Shown here: in pieces, positions 23,890 through 35,541 of the stretch
Layout: every line of letters begins with the position of its first letter
How positions within the stretch are numbered: the first letter of the stretch is position 1
Assembly (NCBI RefSeq): GCF_963678635.1
Contig: NC_087065.1
Span: forward strand, 63,452,754 to 63,516,753
Direction: 5' to 3'
DNA length: 64,000 bases
Source: Symsagittifera roscoffensis
Taxonomy: Eukaryota; Xenacoelomorpha; Acoela; Convolutidae
Notes under the pieces: generated by a model
What the model saw: only the letters and a program-made list of their open reading frames with translations
What the model was told of the DNA's origin: nothing
Databases searched by the model: none
Made by a program: the position numbers and the translations under genes

Positions 23890-24991
23890 TTATATCTTAA
23901 TTTTTACAAATTTTATATTGGCTTTTTCGGTATTGACAGCCTTTGATGTGAGCGGTTTATGTATTCATAATACTGTTGACCAATATTTGACTCTGATTGT
24001 TTGTGCTGTTTGTATCCATAGTTGAATTTAGTTGAACGAATAAATGAATCTGCTGACTTGTATTGAATAAACGTGTTTTTTTTTGTTTGGTGTTCTAGAT
24101 CTGTTGATGTTGTAGATTTGGTAATTCTTTCTTGATATCATGTTGATTCAGATCTGTTTTTGTCTACGTATCGTGCCAATTCTCGTTCGTGGGTGTCAGT
24201 TTAATTTCAACGTGGTAGTAATTTTTGACTTATTTTTGCTGGTTATGTGACTGTTGTGTAGGTTTTAACCATATTTTTGATGCGTTGCTTTGTGTTATCT
24301 CAATGTTAATCGCTGCATTCAGCTATGCTGTGTCAACATTTTTATTAGTATTGGCAAGACTTCGCAAAAATTGATTAACTTCAACAACAGTGATTTGTTC
24401 GTAGATACTTAGTGTATTTGATTTTTGACCCAGTTAAATAATTTTGATTCAATGATTGTATATTTTTGAATCATGTTTTGTTTGTGTTACGTACTGTAAT
24501 TTCAAACTTCGTGTTTTTTTTTCCATTTTCATACTGATAACTTCTTGTTTACTTTGTAAGAGGTTAGCCAAGATTTTGTTTGTTTTTTTCGTAATATTAG
24601 AAAAATCTGAAAATGCTTCTTTCAAAAACATATGATTTTTGATTGTTTTCATTTTTAAGATAAAAAATTTACTTTTTTTTTGTAAAATTGATCCGTGTAC
24701 ACTAACTAGTCGTGCGTTTGAGTTTTTTTAGAGTTTTGGTTAAGTTTAATTGTTGAATTTTTCCATTTTTCATATTGAAGGTGATCGATTTCCATCTCTG
24801 TTTGTTGGAATTTTATCTTTTGGATAAATAAAATTCTAAAAGAAGTGATATAATCCAAACTTCTGATATTTCCTTCAAATGTTTTTTTTTCCTGTTGTTT
24901 GCGGAGAATTTGCCTGTTCATTTGTATGTTGCAGGGTTGTTTGTTCTATTTCGTTTGTGTTATTATGATGATTGATTAAGTTCGTAGGCAT
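23890..24991 (-). pseudogene. Decayed minus-strand gene in tandem unit 2
   Basis: Begins with ATG at 24991-24989 followed by an Asn/Thr/Gln-rich leader (MPTNLINHHNN...). Protein-like segments then continue in shifting frames (24706-24921, 24449-24652), a basic stretch (ERELARYVDKN) and an Asn/Ser/Arg-rich tail. About 360 codons if intact. The composition suggests a nucleic-acid-binding, gag-like or ORF1-like protein, but I see no zinc knuckle or catalytic motif. Function unknown. Confidence 0.45.
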
Positions 24992-25365
24992 AATATATCT
25001 CCGTTATGTTTAAAATTTCTTTTTAAAAACACATATTGAACAGTTTTTAATAATTTTTCACAATAGTTGTCCCTATCATCTTAATCATTTGTTCAATTTT
25101 ATGGGATTGAATTTTTTCTGAAATATCACTATTTTTTGTTTAGGTGCACTAAACTATTTCTAGTGAGTCCGATTGATTTTAGCTTTTTGTACTTGATTTA
25201 TGTGATTTGGCCGATGTTCAGGTGTAAAACTTCCAAAATATTTGTTTTATGTTTGTGCTTATCTTTTCTGTGGTTGTTTTTAAAATTTACAAAAAGTTTT
25301 GTTTTCCTAAAATCTTTCTTGCTACTTTGAAAACTTTCAGAAAATTATTTGCCAATAGTCATTTT

Positions 25366-26457
25366 TTATAACTTAGTGTTTACAAATTTTGTATTGGCTA
25401 TTTCGGTATTGACAGTCTTTTGATGTGAGCGGTTTATGTATTCATAATACTGTTGACCAATATTTGACTCTGATTGTTTGTGCTGTTTGTATCCAGAGTT
25501 GAAACTAGTTGAACGAATAAATGAATCTGCTGACCTGTATTGAATATACTTGTTATTTCTGTTCGGTGTTCTAGATCTGTTGATGTTGTAGTTTTGGTAA
25601 TTCTTTCTTGATATCATGTTGATTCAGATCTGTTTTTGTCTACGTATCGTTGGCAATTCTTGTTCGTGAGTGTCAGTTTAATTTCAATGGGGTAGTGAAT
25701 TTTGACTTAATTTTGCTGGTTATGTGACTGTTGTGTAGGTTTTAACCATATTTTTGATTGGTTGCTTTGTGTTATCTCAATGTTAGTCACTGCATTCAGC
25801 TATGCTGTGTCAACATTTTTAATAGTATGGGCAAGAATTCGCAAAAATTGATTTAGGTTCAACAACAGTGATTTGTTCGTAGATACTTAGAGTATTTGAT
25901 TTTTGACCCAGTTAAATAACTTTGATTCAATGATTGTATATTTTTGAATCATGTTTTGTTTGTGTTACGTACTGTAATTTCAAACTTCGTTTTTTTTCCA
26001 TTTTCATACTGATAACTACTTGTTTACTTTGTAAGGGGGTAGCCAAGATTCTGTTTTTTTTCGTGATTAGAAAAATCTGAAAACGCTTCTTTCAAAAACA
26101 TTTGATTTTTGATTGTTTTCATTTGTAAGATAAAAAATTTACTTTTTCTGTAAAATTGATCCGTGTGCACTAACTAGTCGTGCGTTTGAGTTTTTTTAGA
26201 GTTTTGGTTAAATTAAATTGTTGAATTTTTCCATTTTTCATATTGAGGGTGATCGATTTCCATCTCTGTTTGTTGGAATTTTATCTTTTGGATAATTAAA
26301 ATTCTAAAAGAAGTGATAAAATCCAAACTTCTGATATATCCTTCATATGTTTTTTTCCTGTTGTTTGCGGAGAATTTGCCTGTTCATTTGTATGTTGCAG
26401 GGTTGTTTGTTCTATTTCGTCTGTGTTATTATGATGATTGATTAAGTTCGTAGGCAT
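25366..26457 (-). pseudogene. Decayed minus-strand gene in tandem unit 3
   Basis: Same organisation as unit 2, ATG at 26457-26455. Its counterpart tail frame, 25366-25617, is the longest clean piece in the array (83 codons, with SRTPNRNNKY and QQYYEYINRS) and ends in a stop at 25366. Confidence 0.45.
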
Positions 26458-26832
26458 AATATATCTCCGTTATGTTTAAAATTTCTTTTTAAAAACACAT
26501 ATTGAACAGTTTTTAATAATTTTTCACAATAGTTGTCTCCTATCATCTTAATCATTTGTTCAATTTTATGGGATTGAAATTTTTTTGAAATATCACTACT
26601 TTTTGTTTAGGTGCACTAAACTATTTCTAGTGATTCCGATTGATTTTAGGTTTTTGTACTTGATTTATGTGATTTTGCCGATGTTCAGGTGTAGTACTTC
26701 CAAAATATTTGTTTTATGTTTGTGCTTATGTTTTCTGTGGTTGTTTTGAAGATTTACAAAAATTTTTGTTTTCCTAAAAATCTTTCTTGCTACTTTGAAA
26801 ACTTTCAGAAAATTATTTGCCAATAGTCATTT

Positions 26833-27941
26833 TTTATAACTTAATGTTTACAAATTTTGTATTGGCTATTTCGGTATTGAGAGTCTTTTGATGTGAGCGG
26901 TTTATGTATTCATATTACTGTTGACCAATATTTGACTCTGATTGTTTGTGCTGTTTGTATCCATAGTTGAAACTAGTTGAACGAATAAATGAATCTGCTG
27001 ACTTGTATTGAACATACTTGTTATTTTTGTTCGGTGTTCTAGATCTGTTGATGTTGTAGTTTTGGTAATTCTTTCTTGATATCATGTTGATTCAGATCTG
27101 TTTTTGTCTACGTATCGTGCCAATTCTCGTTCGTGGGTGTCAGTTTAATTTCAACGTGGTAGTAATTTTTGACTTATTTTTGCTGGTTATGTGACTGTTG
27201 TGTAGGTTTTAATCATATTTTTGATGGTTTGCTTTGTGTTATCTCAATGTTAATCACTGTATTCAGCTATGATGCGTCCACATGTTTACTAGTATAGGCA
27301 AGACTTCGCAAAAATTCATTTAGCTCCAACAACAGTGATTTGTTCGTAGATACTTAGAGTATTTGATTTTCGACCCAGTTAAATAATTTTGATTCAATGT
27401 TTGTATATTTTTGAATCATTTTTTGTTTGTGTTACGTACTGTAATTTCATAGTTTGTGTTTTTTTTCCATTTTCATACTGATAACTACTTGTTTACTTTG
27501 TAAGGGGATAGCCAAGATTCTGTTTGTTATTTTCGTGATATTAAAAAATCTGAAATTGCTTCTTTCAAAAACATTTGATTTCTGATTGTTTTAATTTGGA
27601 AGATATAAAATTCACTTTTTTTTATTTTTTGTAAAATTGATCCGTGTGCTTTAACTAGTCGTGCTTTTGAGTTTTTAGAGTTTTGGTTATGTTTTAGTGT
27701 TGAGTTTTTTTCCATTTTCCATATTGATGGTGATCGATTTCTAACTTTGTTTGTTGGAATTTTATCTTAAAATTTATTAAAATTCTAAAAGAAGTGATAT
27801 AATCCAAATTTCTGATATTTCCTTAATATATATATTTTTTCCTGTTGTTTGAGGAGAATTTGCATGTTCATTTGTGTGTTGCAGGGTTGTTTGTTCTAAT
27901 TCTTCTGTGTTATTATGATGATTGATTAAGTTCGTAGGCAT
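26833..27941 (-). pseudogene. Decayed minus-strand gene in tandem unit 4
   Basis: Start ATG at 27941-27939. A 62-codon frame at 27527-27715 matches unit 1 closely. Frames shift several times. Confidence 0.45.
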
Positions 27942-28553
27942 AATATATCTCCGTTATGTTTAAAATTTCTTTTTAAAAACACATATTGAACAGTTTTTAA
28001 TAATTTTTCACAATAGTTGTCTCCTATCATCTTAATCATTTGTTCAATTTTATGGGATTGAAATTTTTTTGAAATATCACTATTTTTTGTTTAGGTGCAC
28101 TAAACTGTTTCTAGTGAGTCCGATTGATTTTAGGTTTTTGTACTTGATTTATGTGATTTGGCTGATGTTCAGATGTAGTACTTCCAAAATATTTGTTTTA
28201 TATTTGTGCTTAACTTTTCTGTGGTTGTTTTGAAAATTTACAATAATTTTTGTTTTCCTAAAATCTTTCTTGCTACTTTGAAAACTTTCAGAAATTTATT
28301 AGCAAATAGTCATTTTTTATAACTTAATTTTTACAAATTTTATATTGGCTTTTTCGGTATTGACAGTCTTTTGATGTGAGCGGTTTATGTATTCATATTA
28401 CTGTTGACCAATATTTGACTCTGATTGTTTGTGCAATTTGTATCCATAGTTGAAACTAGTTGAACGAATAAATGAATCTGCTGACTTGTATTGAATATAC
28501 GTGTTATTTTTGTTCGGTGTTCTAGATCTGTTGATGTTGTAGTTTTGGTAATT

Positions 28554-29079
28554 TTTCTGGCTTTCGATACGAAAGTAACGGAATATTTGTGCTCGGGGTG
28601 GGTTTTTTTTCTTCAGACAAATTTCAACTTTTTAACTAGCCGTTTTTGACGCAATTTTTTAAATATCTTTCTAAAGCTATTGTTGTCCTGAGCTTGAATT
28701 TGAAAAGATATTCCACCTGTGATCATTTTTCGTCAAGTTATGGGGGTTTAAAGATTGCCATTTTGGCCAATTTGGGACAATTAACGCGCCATAAATTTCG
28801 CGCTATTAACGCGTAAGCGAGATTTAATCCGTCTTAGAAATCGTTCCAAATCGGTTCAAGGAAGCTTATATGCCATAATTGATTTGTTAATAGGCGCAAA
28901 ATTTATCACTTTGTACTTAATATGACGTGTGGGGGGATGTTTTACATAAAATCTCAAATTTTTTCAAAAAATTTTTTTAATTTTTTTATTACTTTGAAAT
29001 TTTTCATCTTATTAATGCTCCATAGACATAAAAGGTAGTCAGAACTTTCAGGACTTCGCCCTGATACGAGCAGTCTTGT
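28554..29079 (+). mobile_element. H1 element inserted in tandem unit 5
   Basis: Left flank ...TTTTGGTAATT and right flank CTTTTTTGATATCATG are adjacent in the uninterrupted units (GGTAATT|CTTTCTTGATATC). This gives the empty site and shows insertion without a target-site duplication. Confidence 0.85.
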
Positions 29080-29117
29080 TCTTTTTTGATATCATGTTGA
29101 TTCAGATCTGTCTTTGT

Positions 29118-29310
29118 CTAATTAACGCGCGATATAATTCGCGCTATTAATGCGTAAGCGGAGATTTAATCCGTCTTATAAATCGTTCCAAATTGGTTGA
29201 ACGAAGCTTATTTGCCATAATTGGTTTGATACAAGGAGCGAAATCTATCCTTTTGTACTTTATATAGCGTGTGGGGGGATGTTTCCAGAAAAACTTACAA
29301 ATTCTAGAAA
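29118..29310 (+). mobile_element. H1 fragment lacking its 5' half
   Basis: Starts abruptly in the CpG-rich centre (ATTAACGCGCGATATAATTCG) right after a 38-bp piece of tandem unit 5. It fades out after GCGTGTGGGGGGATG. Confidence 0.7.
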
Positions 29311-29330
29311 AAAAAAGTTTTGTTTCTGTG

Positions 29331-29876
29331 CTATGTTTCTATTCTTACTGCTAAATATTCAAATATATTTTTTTTGGTAATGTTTGTTTGCTTTTTACAT
29401 AAGAGTTTACGGTGTTGTTTTTCTCTCTGTGAAGCAAACCTATTTGAAAGGTCTGGTGAATACTTTTCCACTTGTTTTTGTTGTTGTGAGGCAAAATTGA
29501 GAGCCGTTTTTGTGCTGCACAATCTAGGGTGGTTCAAATTATTGTTGTATTCAAATTATTTCAAGAGTGGTTCAAATAGTTTGTTTGACACATGTGTCTT
29601 GTATCTGCTTAGTTCTTTTATTTGAAAATCTAAATATTTTCTGTCTATTTTCATCTCTGAAAGTCTATGTGCTGAATTAAGAACAAGCTCTGAAAAATTT
29701 GCTCCAAACTGTATTTTCATCTGTTTGATCTGTGTTTGATAGTCTGCGGAATTTCTATAATTCAATTTCAATTTTTTTTTGTATATTGATTTTATAAAAA
29801 TTGTTTTGACTGCATAGTTCAAACTTGTTAAATTGTTTGACAATTTGAATATATGACTGATTTGAACCGACACCAC
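29331..29876 (-). pseudogene. Fossil minus-strand coding region, part 4 (upstream end)
   Basis: Two minus-strand frames, 29556-29876 (106 codons) and 29331-29537 (68 codons), read as one protein with a frameshift: a Lys/Ile-rich helical stretch (SAHRLSEMKIDRKYLDFQIK) followed by a Gln/Lys/Ser-rich part. It lies upstream of the tandem units in their coding direction. No family recognised; a gag-like helical domain is possible. Confidence 0.4.
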
Positions 29877-30514
29877 TGGGCGGTTAGATACTTTCCAAAA
29901 AAAAACAACTACTTCAGATAGTTATTTCTAGACCAAAAAGTTCATTTGAGTCCAAGGAACATCCTAGATGATCTATTAAGTTGCTTTTTTCAGAAATCTT
30001 CTGATTTCTAAATTAGTGTTTGGAAGCTGTATTTTTATTGGTGAAAAAAACCTTTATTATTGTCTTTGGAAAAACTCTGTAAGATCTGTTATGTTGCAAA
30101 ATTTTAGAAGTGTTTTGACTTTTAAACTAATTTTTGGAGGCCAAGTTCCTTTTTGAGATAATTCAACAAGCACTTTCAGCAGCAATGTTTTCAAGTTAAG
30201 AAACAATTGGAATAGTCTTAAGCTAAATTTTTGTTGAAATGTCTCTCGAAGGTTACGGTTCTCGTTTCCTAGGTCTGAAAAATTCCCAATATACCAATGA
30301 GTAAAACGCGATTAGTTGACAACAAGTTTAACCGATTTTGTATTAAAGAAAAATGGTTTTGGAATAAGGTTGGTTAGTAAAAAATGCCTTAAAGTCAAAC
30401 TAAAATGCCTTAAAGGATAAAGCGTCGAGCAATAATAAGAAATGAAGCCCCAAGCAAGTCGCAATCAATAGTTTTTTGAATTTAATCATATTAAGATGCA
30501 TCTATCCAGTGGAA
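29877..30514. other. Intergenic, no gene seen
   Basis: AT-rich DNA; nothing recognised. Confidence 0.4.
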
Positions 30515-30928
30515 AACACGGTATGATTCGACTGCTTTTTAATGTCTACGGATTAGTATTTGTATATAAAAAAAGAGATGAAGTTTACAACAACAAAAAA
30601 AAACAAATGAAGTCAAATTTTTAATTTTTTAAAAAACCTCAGACGCAAGGTGAAGCTTCAAGTGACACTTTTTGCTTGTAGAAAAGTCTTTTTTAACATG
30701 AAGACATAAAAACTCAATTTTTTTTCAAATTGCAGCGAGTTCTGAGATGAACAAAATCTCCACTTAAGCGTAAATAGCACGAAAATTTTAGCGCTTCATT
30801 GGTCCTCAACTAGCTAAATTGGCAACCCTTAAACTTAACGAAAAACAATAACGGGTAAAATCCCTTTTAAATGGGAGCTCAGGACATCAGTACTTCCATT
30901 TATATATTAAAAAAATCCCATCAAATCC
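30515..30928 (-). mobile_element. Ancient H1-related element (minus)
   Basis: Strongly diverged. It keeps the order of H1 landmarks: TGATTCGACTGC near the 3' end, AATCTCCACTTAAGCG, TTGGCAACCCTTAAAC, GAGCTCAGGACA and AAAATCCCATCAAA. It is interrupted at 30929 by the TIR element and continues after 31131. Confidence 0.55.
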
Positions 30929-31131
30929 CATTACGAGGCCAAACTGTGTGTTTTGTGAATTTTGAGCGGATTGCGGAACAAGGTTGCTCCCTTTGTTCTT
31001 GTTTTATTCTTTTATTTTCCCTGATCATTCCGTCAAAAATTTAACATGTTTAAAGACTTGTCTCTGCACTCCAGAGAAATAAAACACCAAACTGTGCGCC
31101 TATCCAGTGCATAGTTTAGCCTCTTAATTAA
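30929..31131. mobile_element. Short TIR element (T2 family), deletion derivative
   Basis: Left end ATTACGAGGCCAAACTGTG; right end GCGCCTATCCAGTGCA then TTTAGCCTCTTAAT. Ends are imperfect inverted repeats (ATTACGAGGC against GCCTCTTAAT). It shares both ends with 61108-61690 but lacks most of the interior. Confidence 0.6.
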
Positions 31132-32150
31132 AAAATCTTCGAGCTTCGGATTACTAGCAGGCTCTTTTAAGGATGAAGGCAGCACGCGTCGCTAACAACT
31201 GGGATTCAAAAAAACGTTTAACCTGTTTTTCCAAAAATTTAAATGAAATGTGAGAAAATTACCAATAATCTGAAATAAAATGTTTAGCTTTAGACGAACA
31301 AAACTGAATGAATTGAAAAGTAATATAACGGCAACCTTCTGAGTCGTTACGGTCCTATTCAACTTCCGTTATATAATTTAGCGAATGAATGTTATCTTAC
31401 GTTGGTCGCCAAAAAATAATAAGCATGTATCTAATTTAAATTTCAATGGTGTCATTTAAAAAGTAAAATCTACAACTCTTAGCGTTCCTTAACCGAAGAA
31501 AAAATTTTACCTCTAAGTAAATTTTCTAATTTTGCTTAATTGCTTTCCTCTACCAAGTACAAATGTTCATAGCGCTACTGTGAGTCCTACATCATATTTT
31601 ATGGAATTTGAAACAAAACTTAAACTATAATACTTACTCGAGAAACAAACTCAAGTTACATCATAAGAATGAAAAACAATTTGAAAAAACTTGATACAAT
31701 TTGTCTTGTTTATGTAAACAGGCAATGGAACAAAAAACAATAAGAACTGCTGTGGGTAAAAAATTTTGTGTTTCAAAAATCAAATGACTTGTCTCTCTCA
31801 ATTGCTTCTTTTTTTGATCACTTCTCTAGGCAAAATTTATTTGCCCAACCTCGTCACACTTGACCCAGCCTTCAAAAACAATCTTGCTCACAATGGCACA
31901 AAAGCGTTTCGAGCTGCTTTTTTCTGCTGCGTTTCATTGCGCTCTATTGTTTCTCATTCGTGGCCACTGACAAATGTTACCCACATGTGAATTTATCTGA
32001 CCACAATTTGGCCTTTGGAGGACTGAAATTTCTTGCAGACTTCTTGTCTTACGGTTTTAATTCGGGAACAACGACAAAACCTGCCCGCGTGTGAATATAT
32101 CTCTTTAGAGAACAAAACATTCTCGTACAAATTTCTCGTTTTATGGTTTA
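31132..32150. other. Copy 1 of a diverged local duplication
   Basis: 31140-31345 aligns with 32445-32650 (ATCTTCGAG, CAGGCTCTTTTAAGGAT, CAGCACGCG), and 31450-31800 aligns with 33290-33620 (AAACAGGCAATGGAA against AAACAGGAAATGGAA). No gene; the plus-strand frames at 31766-32236 have no recognisable domain. Confidence 0.55.
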
Positions 32151-32657
32151 TTTTTCGCTACCAAAGAAAAAACCTGCTGTTTGAGGATTTGTTTCAAACT
32201 GCAACGAGTTCTACGACGGACGAGACTTCTGCTTAGCCAAAAATAAAAAGAAAATTATCGCGCGTTGTTGATCTCTAATTAGTTAAATTGGCAACCCTTA
32301 AACCCCATAATTTAATGAAAAATAATTGAAGGTAAATTATTTTTCAGTTTGAGCTCAATATTGCGATACTTCAAAAGAAATTATAAGAATCCCGTCAAAA
32401 ATTGTTAATTAAAATTCGAGATTGTTCTGGAGAAAAATCTTCGAGTTTTGGAAGACTAACAGGCTCTTTTTAAGGATAAAGACAGCACGCGAGGCTCAAA
32501 AAATGGATTCATAAAAACTTCTTCTCTCCTGGGTTTTTGAAAAGTTTTAATGAAATATGAGAGAAGTACCGGTAATCTAAGATAATCTAGTAGTAGCTTT
32601 AGAAAAAAGCGGAAAAAATTGATCTGTAAAACGGACCGTAATATTTTGGATCGTTAT
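32151..32657 (-). mobile_element. Ancient H1-related element, duplicate of that at 30515
   Basis: CAACGAGTTCTACGACGG, TTGGCAACCCTTAAACCCC and AATCCCGTCAAAAATTGTTA match 30720-30928, without the TIR insertion. Belongs to copy 2 of the local duplication. Confidence 0.55.
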
Positions 32658-33179
32658 TGTTCCGACTTTCGATACGAAAGTAACGGAATATTTGTGCTCG
32701 GGGTGGGTTTTTTTTTCTTCAGACAAATTTCGACTTTTTAACTAGCCATTTTTGACGGAATTTTTTAATATCATTCGAAAGGTATTGTTGTTCTGAGCTC
32801 AAATTTGAAAGATATTTCACCTGTGATCATTTTTCATAAAGTTATGGGGGTTTAAAGGTTGCCATTTTGACCAATTTGGGACAATTAACGCGCGATATAT
32901 TTCGCGCTATTAACGCGTAAGCGAGATTTAATCCGTTTTATAAATCGTTCCAAATTGGTTATACGAAGCTTATTTGCCATAAATTATTTATTACAAGTAG
33001 CGAAATGTATACTTTTTATACTTTATATGGCGTGTGGGGGGATGTTTTTCATAAAAAATTTCAAATTTTAGAAAAAAAAATTTTCATTTTATTTTTATTT
33101 TTTAATGTTATTACTGCTCCATAAACCTAAATAGGCAGTCGGAACATTCAGGGCTTCGCCCTGATACGAGCAGTCTTGT
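32658..33179 (+). mobile_element. H1 element, single
   Basis: Full-length young-looking copy. It splits copy 2 of the local duplication: ATCGTTAT before it and GTTCCTATTTAG after it correspond to the contiguous GTCGTTACGGTCCTATTC of copy 1 at about 31350. Confidence 0.85.
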
Positions 33180-34538
33180 GTTCCTATTTAGTTTCTAATG
33201 AGCACTGTTGAAAATGAAATTTATATTTTTAACAAAGAATCTAAAACAAGGACTAAGTAGGTGATCCAAAATTTAAGGGAGTTGATTAAAGTTAAAAAAT
33301 TTACAAATCTTACCATTTCTTAAACGAAAAGAAATTTTTACTGGTTAAAGTACAGAATCTAAAAGCATTTAATTGCCTTCCTCTGCAATGATCAAATAAA
33401 CAAAAAAATTAATTTTATTTGAACAGCATCCCTTTTTGGGGAAATTAAAACAAAATTCAACTTTCTAATACTTTAAAAAATAATGCAAAACACCAGATTG
33501 AAACTGACCAAAGTAGTAAAAAGCGAAACATTTTTGACATCGAGATAAACAGGAAATGGAAAAAACAGCATTAAGAAGTCCTTCCGGTAAAAAAATTTGT
33601 GTTTCAAGTTTGAAATCACAAGTCCCTACGAAACTTTTGATCAGTTTCTGATCTTGAAGACCAATATTAGGCATATGTCACCCGGGTATTATGTGCATAT
33701 ATGATTCTTTTTCCGTGTTTAATCTTTAAATTTGCCCCGCAACTCATGATTTTTTTGTTAAAGTCAAACCATGTACTTTTATTGTACTTTTTGCTGTCAT
33801 AACGTACAAAGTCACTTGCTTGATATTGTTGAACGCTAAATTTTGACCTTTCTTTTTAACTTCCTTTTGTCATTTTTTGATTTTTTGTTTTAAAAATGCT
33901 ATTCGAACAGCCTTTTCGTATTGTGATGTCTTTTAAATCTGCAATATTTGTACTGAGGCATTGACAAAACATTTTGGTGTCTCCTCTTAATTTAGTATAA
34001 AATTGCATAATTTCCTCCGTAAATTCTTTGACATTGAGACAGACCTTTAACATCTAATGTCATGTTTTTTTTGTCATGATTGCAAAGCTAATAGTTTTTT
34101 CAATGCACCAGTTGAGAGTAGTACATAACCTGCATGCGTGTTAATCATGCATTCAAATCCGTAGTTCAACAACATCAATACGCCATGTTTGAATTCAACT
34201 CTTAAACTAAAAAGGAAAAAGTTGGGTGGACCAAATTTGATAAACCAGTTTAGAATCAGTTCTTTTATCTCATCTTTTCTTGTTCATTCGAGTAACTATT
34301 GTTTGATGATTTGTTTGACCATTGTGTAATTTTCTCCATTTTCCTCTTTGCTGTTTTGATTTCCTGCTTTTTTGTGCTGAAGGTCCTTATAACTCCATTT
34401 ACAGCTCTTGAAGGGATTCTTTAACCTTGGCCTTCTGATTTGCCTCCTCTGCTTTTGATGTACATAATGTCACCTGCAATTTGTCCACTGGTGGCTCTTG
34501 ACTTCTCATTGTATATGTCCTAAAATGATCGGATTTAT
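33180..34538. other. Remainder of duplication copy 2, then unique DNA
   Basis: 33200-33630 is the diverged counterpart of 31400-31810. From about 33690 I see no gene; the frames are short and compositionally unremarkable. Confidence 0.4.
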
Positions 34539-35069
34539 TGTTCCGACTTTCGATACGAAAGTAACGGAATATTTGTGCTCGGGGTGGGTTTTTTTTTCTT
34601 CAGACAAATTTCGACTTTTTAACTAGCCATTTTTGACGGAATTGTTTTATATCATTCGAAAGCAATTGTTGTCCTGAGCTTAAGTTTGAAAAGATATTTC
34701 ACCTGTGATCATTTTTCGTAAAGTTACGGGGGTTTAAAGATTGCCATTTTGGTCAATTTGGGACAATTAACGCGCGATATATTTCGCGCTATTAACGCGT
34801 AAGTGGAGAGTTAATCCGTCTTAGAAATCGTTCCAAATTGGTTAAAAGAAGCTTATGTGCCATAATTGGTTTGTTACAAGAAGCGAAATCTATCCTTTTG
34901 TACTTTGTATGGTGTGTGGGGGGATGATTTTCATAAAAAATTTCAAAATTAAAATTTTTTTTTTGATTTTGTTTTTATTTCATTGAATTTTTAAATGTTA
35001 TTACTGCTCCATAAACCTTAAAAGGCTGTTGGAACATTCAGGGCTTTGCTCTGATACGAGCAGTCTTGT
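34539..35069 (+). mobile_element. H1 element, first of a pair
   Basis: Full length, with an intact 5' stem region and centre; the 3' stem-loop is slightly degraded (AGGGCTTTGCTCT). Abuts the next copy at CTTGT|TGTTCCGAC. Confidence 0.85.
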
Positions 35070-35341
35070 TGTTCCGACTTTCGATACGAAAGTAACGGAA
35101 TATTTGTGCTCGGGGTGGGTTTTTTTTTCTTCAGACAAATTTCGTCGACTTTTTAACTAGCCATTTTTGACGGATTTTTTTAAATATCATTCGAAAGCTA
35201 TTGTTGTCCTGAGCTTGAATTTGAAAAGATATTTTACCTGTGATCATTTTTCGTAAAGTTATGGGGGTTTAAAGATTGCCATTTTGGCCAATTTGGAACA
35301 ACTAACGCGCGATAAATTTCGCGCTATTAACGCGTCAGCGA
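35070..35341 (+). mobile_element. H1 element, second of a pair, runs into assembly gap
   Basis: The 5' half is intact up to TTAACGCGTCAGCGA. The rest falls in the run of N. Confidence 0.85.
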
Positions 35342-35541
35342 NNNNNNNNNNNNNNNNNNNNNNNNNNNNNNNNNNNNNNNNNNNNNNNNNNNNNNNNNNN
35401 NNNNNNNNNNNNNNNNNNNNNNNNNNNNNNNNNNNNNNNNNNNNNNNNNNNNNNNNNNNNNNNNNNNNNNNNNNNNNNNNNNNNNNNNNNNNNNNNNNNN
35501 NNNNNNNNNNNNNNNNNNNNNNNNNNNNNNNNNNNNNNNNN
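35342..35541. other. Assembly gap (200 N)
   Basis: Exactly 200 N, a placeholder size, so the true gap length is unknown. It sits inside an H1 element with a multicopy sequence, a natural place for assembly to fail. Confidence 0.99.

Larger units (their letters stand above)
22271..28553. repeat. 1.47-kb tandem array, 4.25 units
   Basis: Units begin at 22272, 23750, 25226, 26693 and 28177, each marked by (A)GTACTTCCAAAATATTTG or a close variant. Unit lengths are 1478, 1476, 1467 and 1484; the fifth is cut by an H1 insertion at 28554 and resumes briefly at 29080-29117. Units 1 and 4 share variants (CTGATGTTCAGATGTAG ends, GTGCTTTAACTAG), and units 2 and 3 share others (CCGATGTTCAGGTGTA, GTGCACTAACTAG). 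The start of unit 5 resembles unit 2. Confidence 0.9.

Noticed and set aside
31766-32236. Two plus-strand frames with hydrophobic starts
   Set aside because: They lie in a diverged duplicated non-coding segment and the duplicate does not preserve them.
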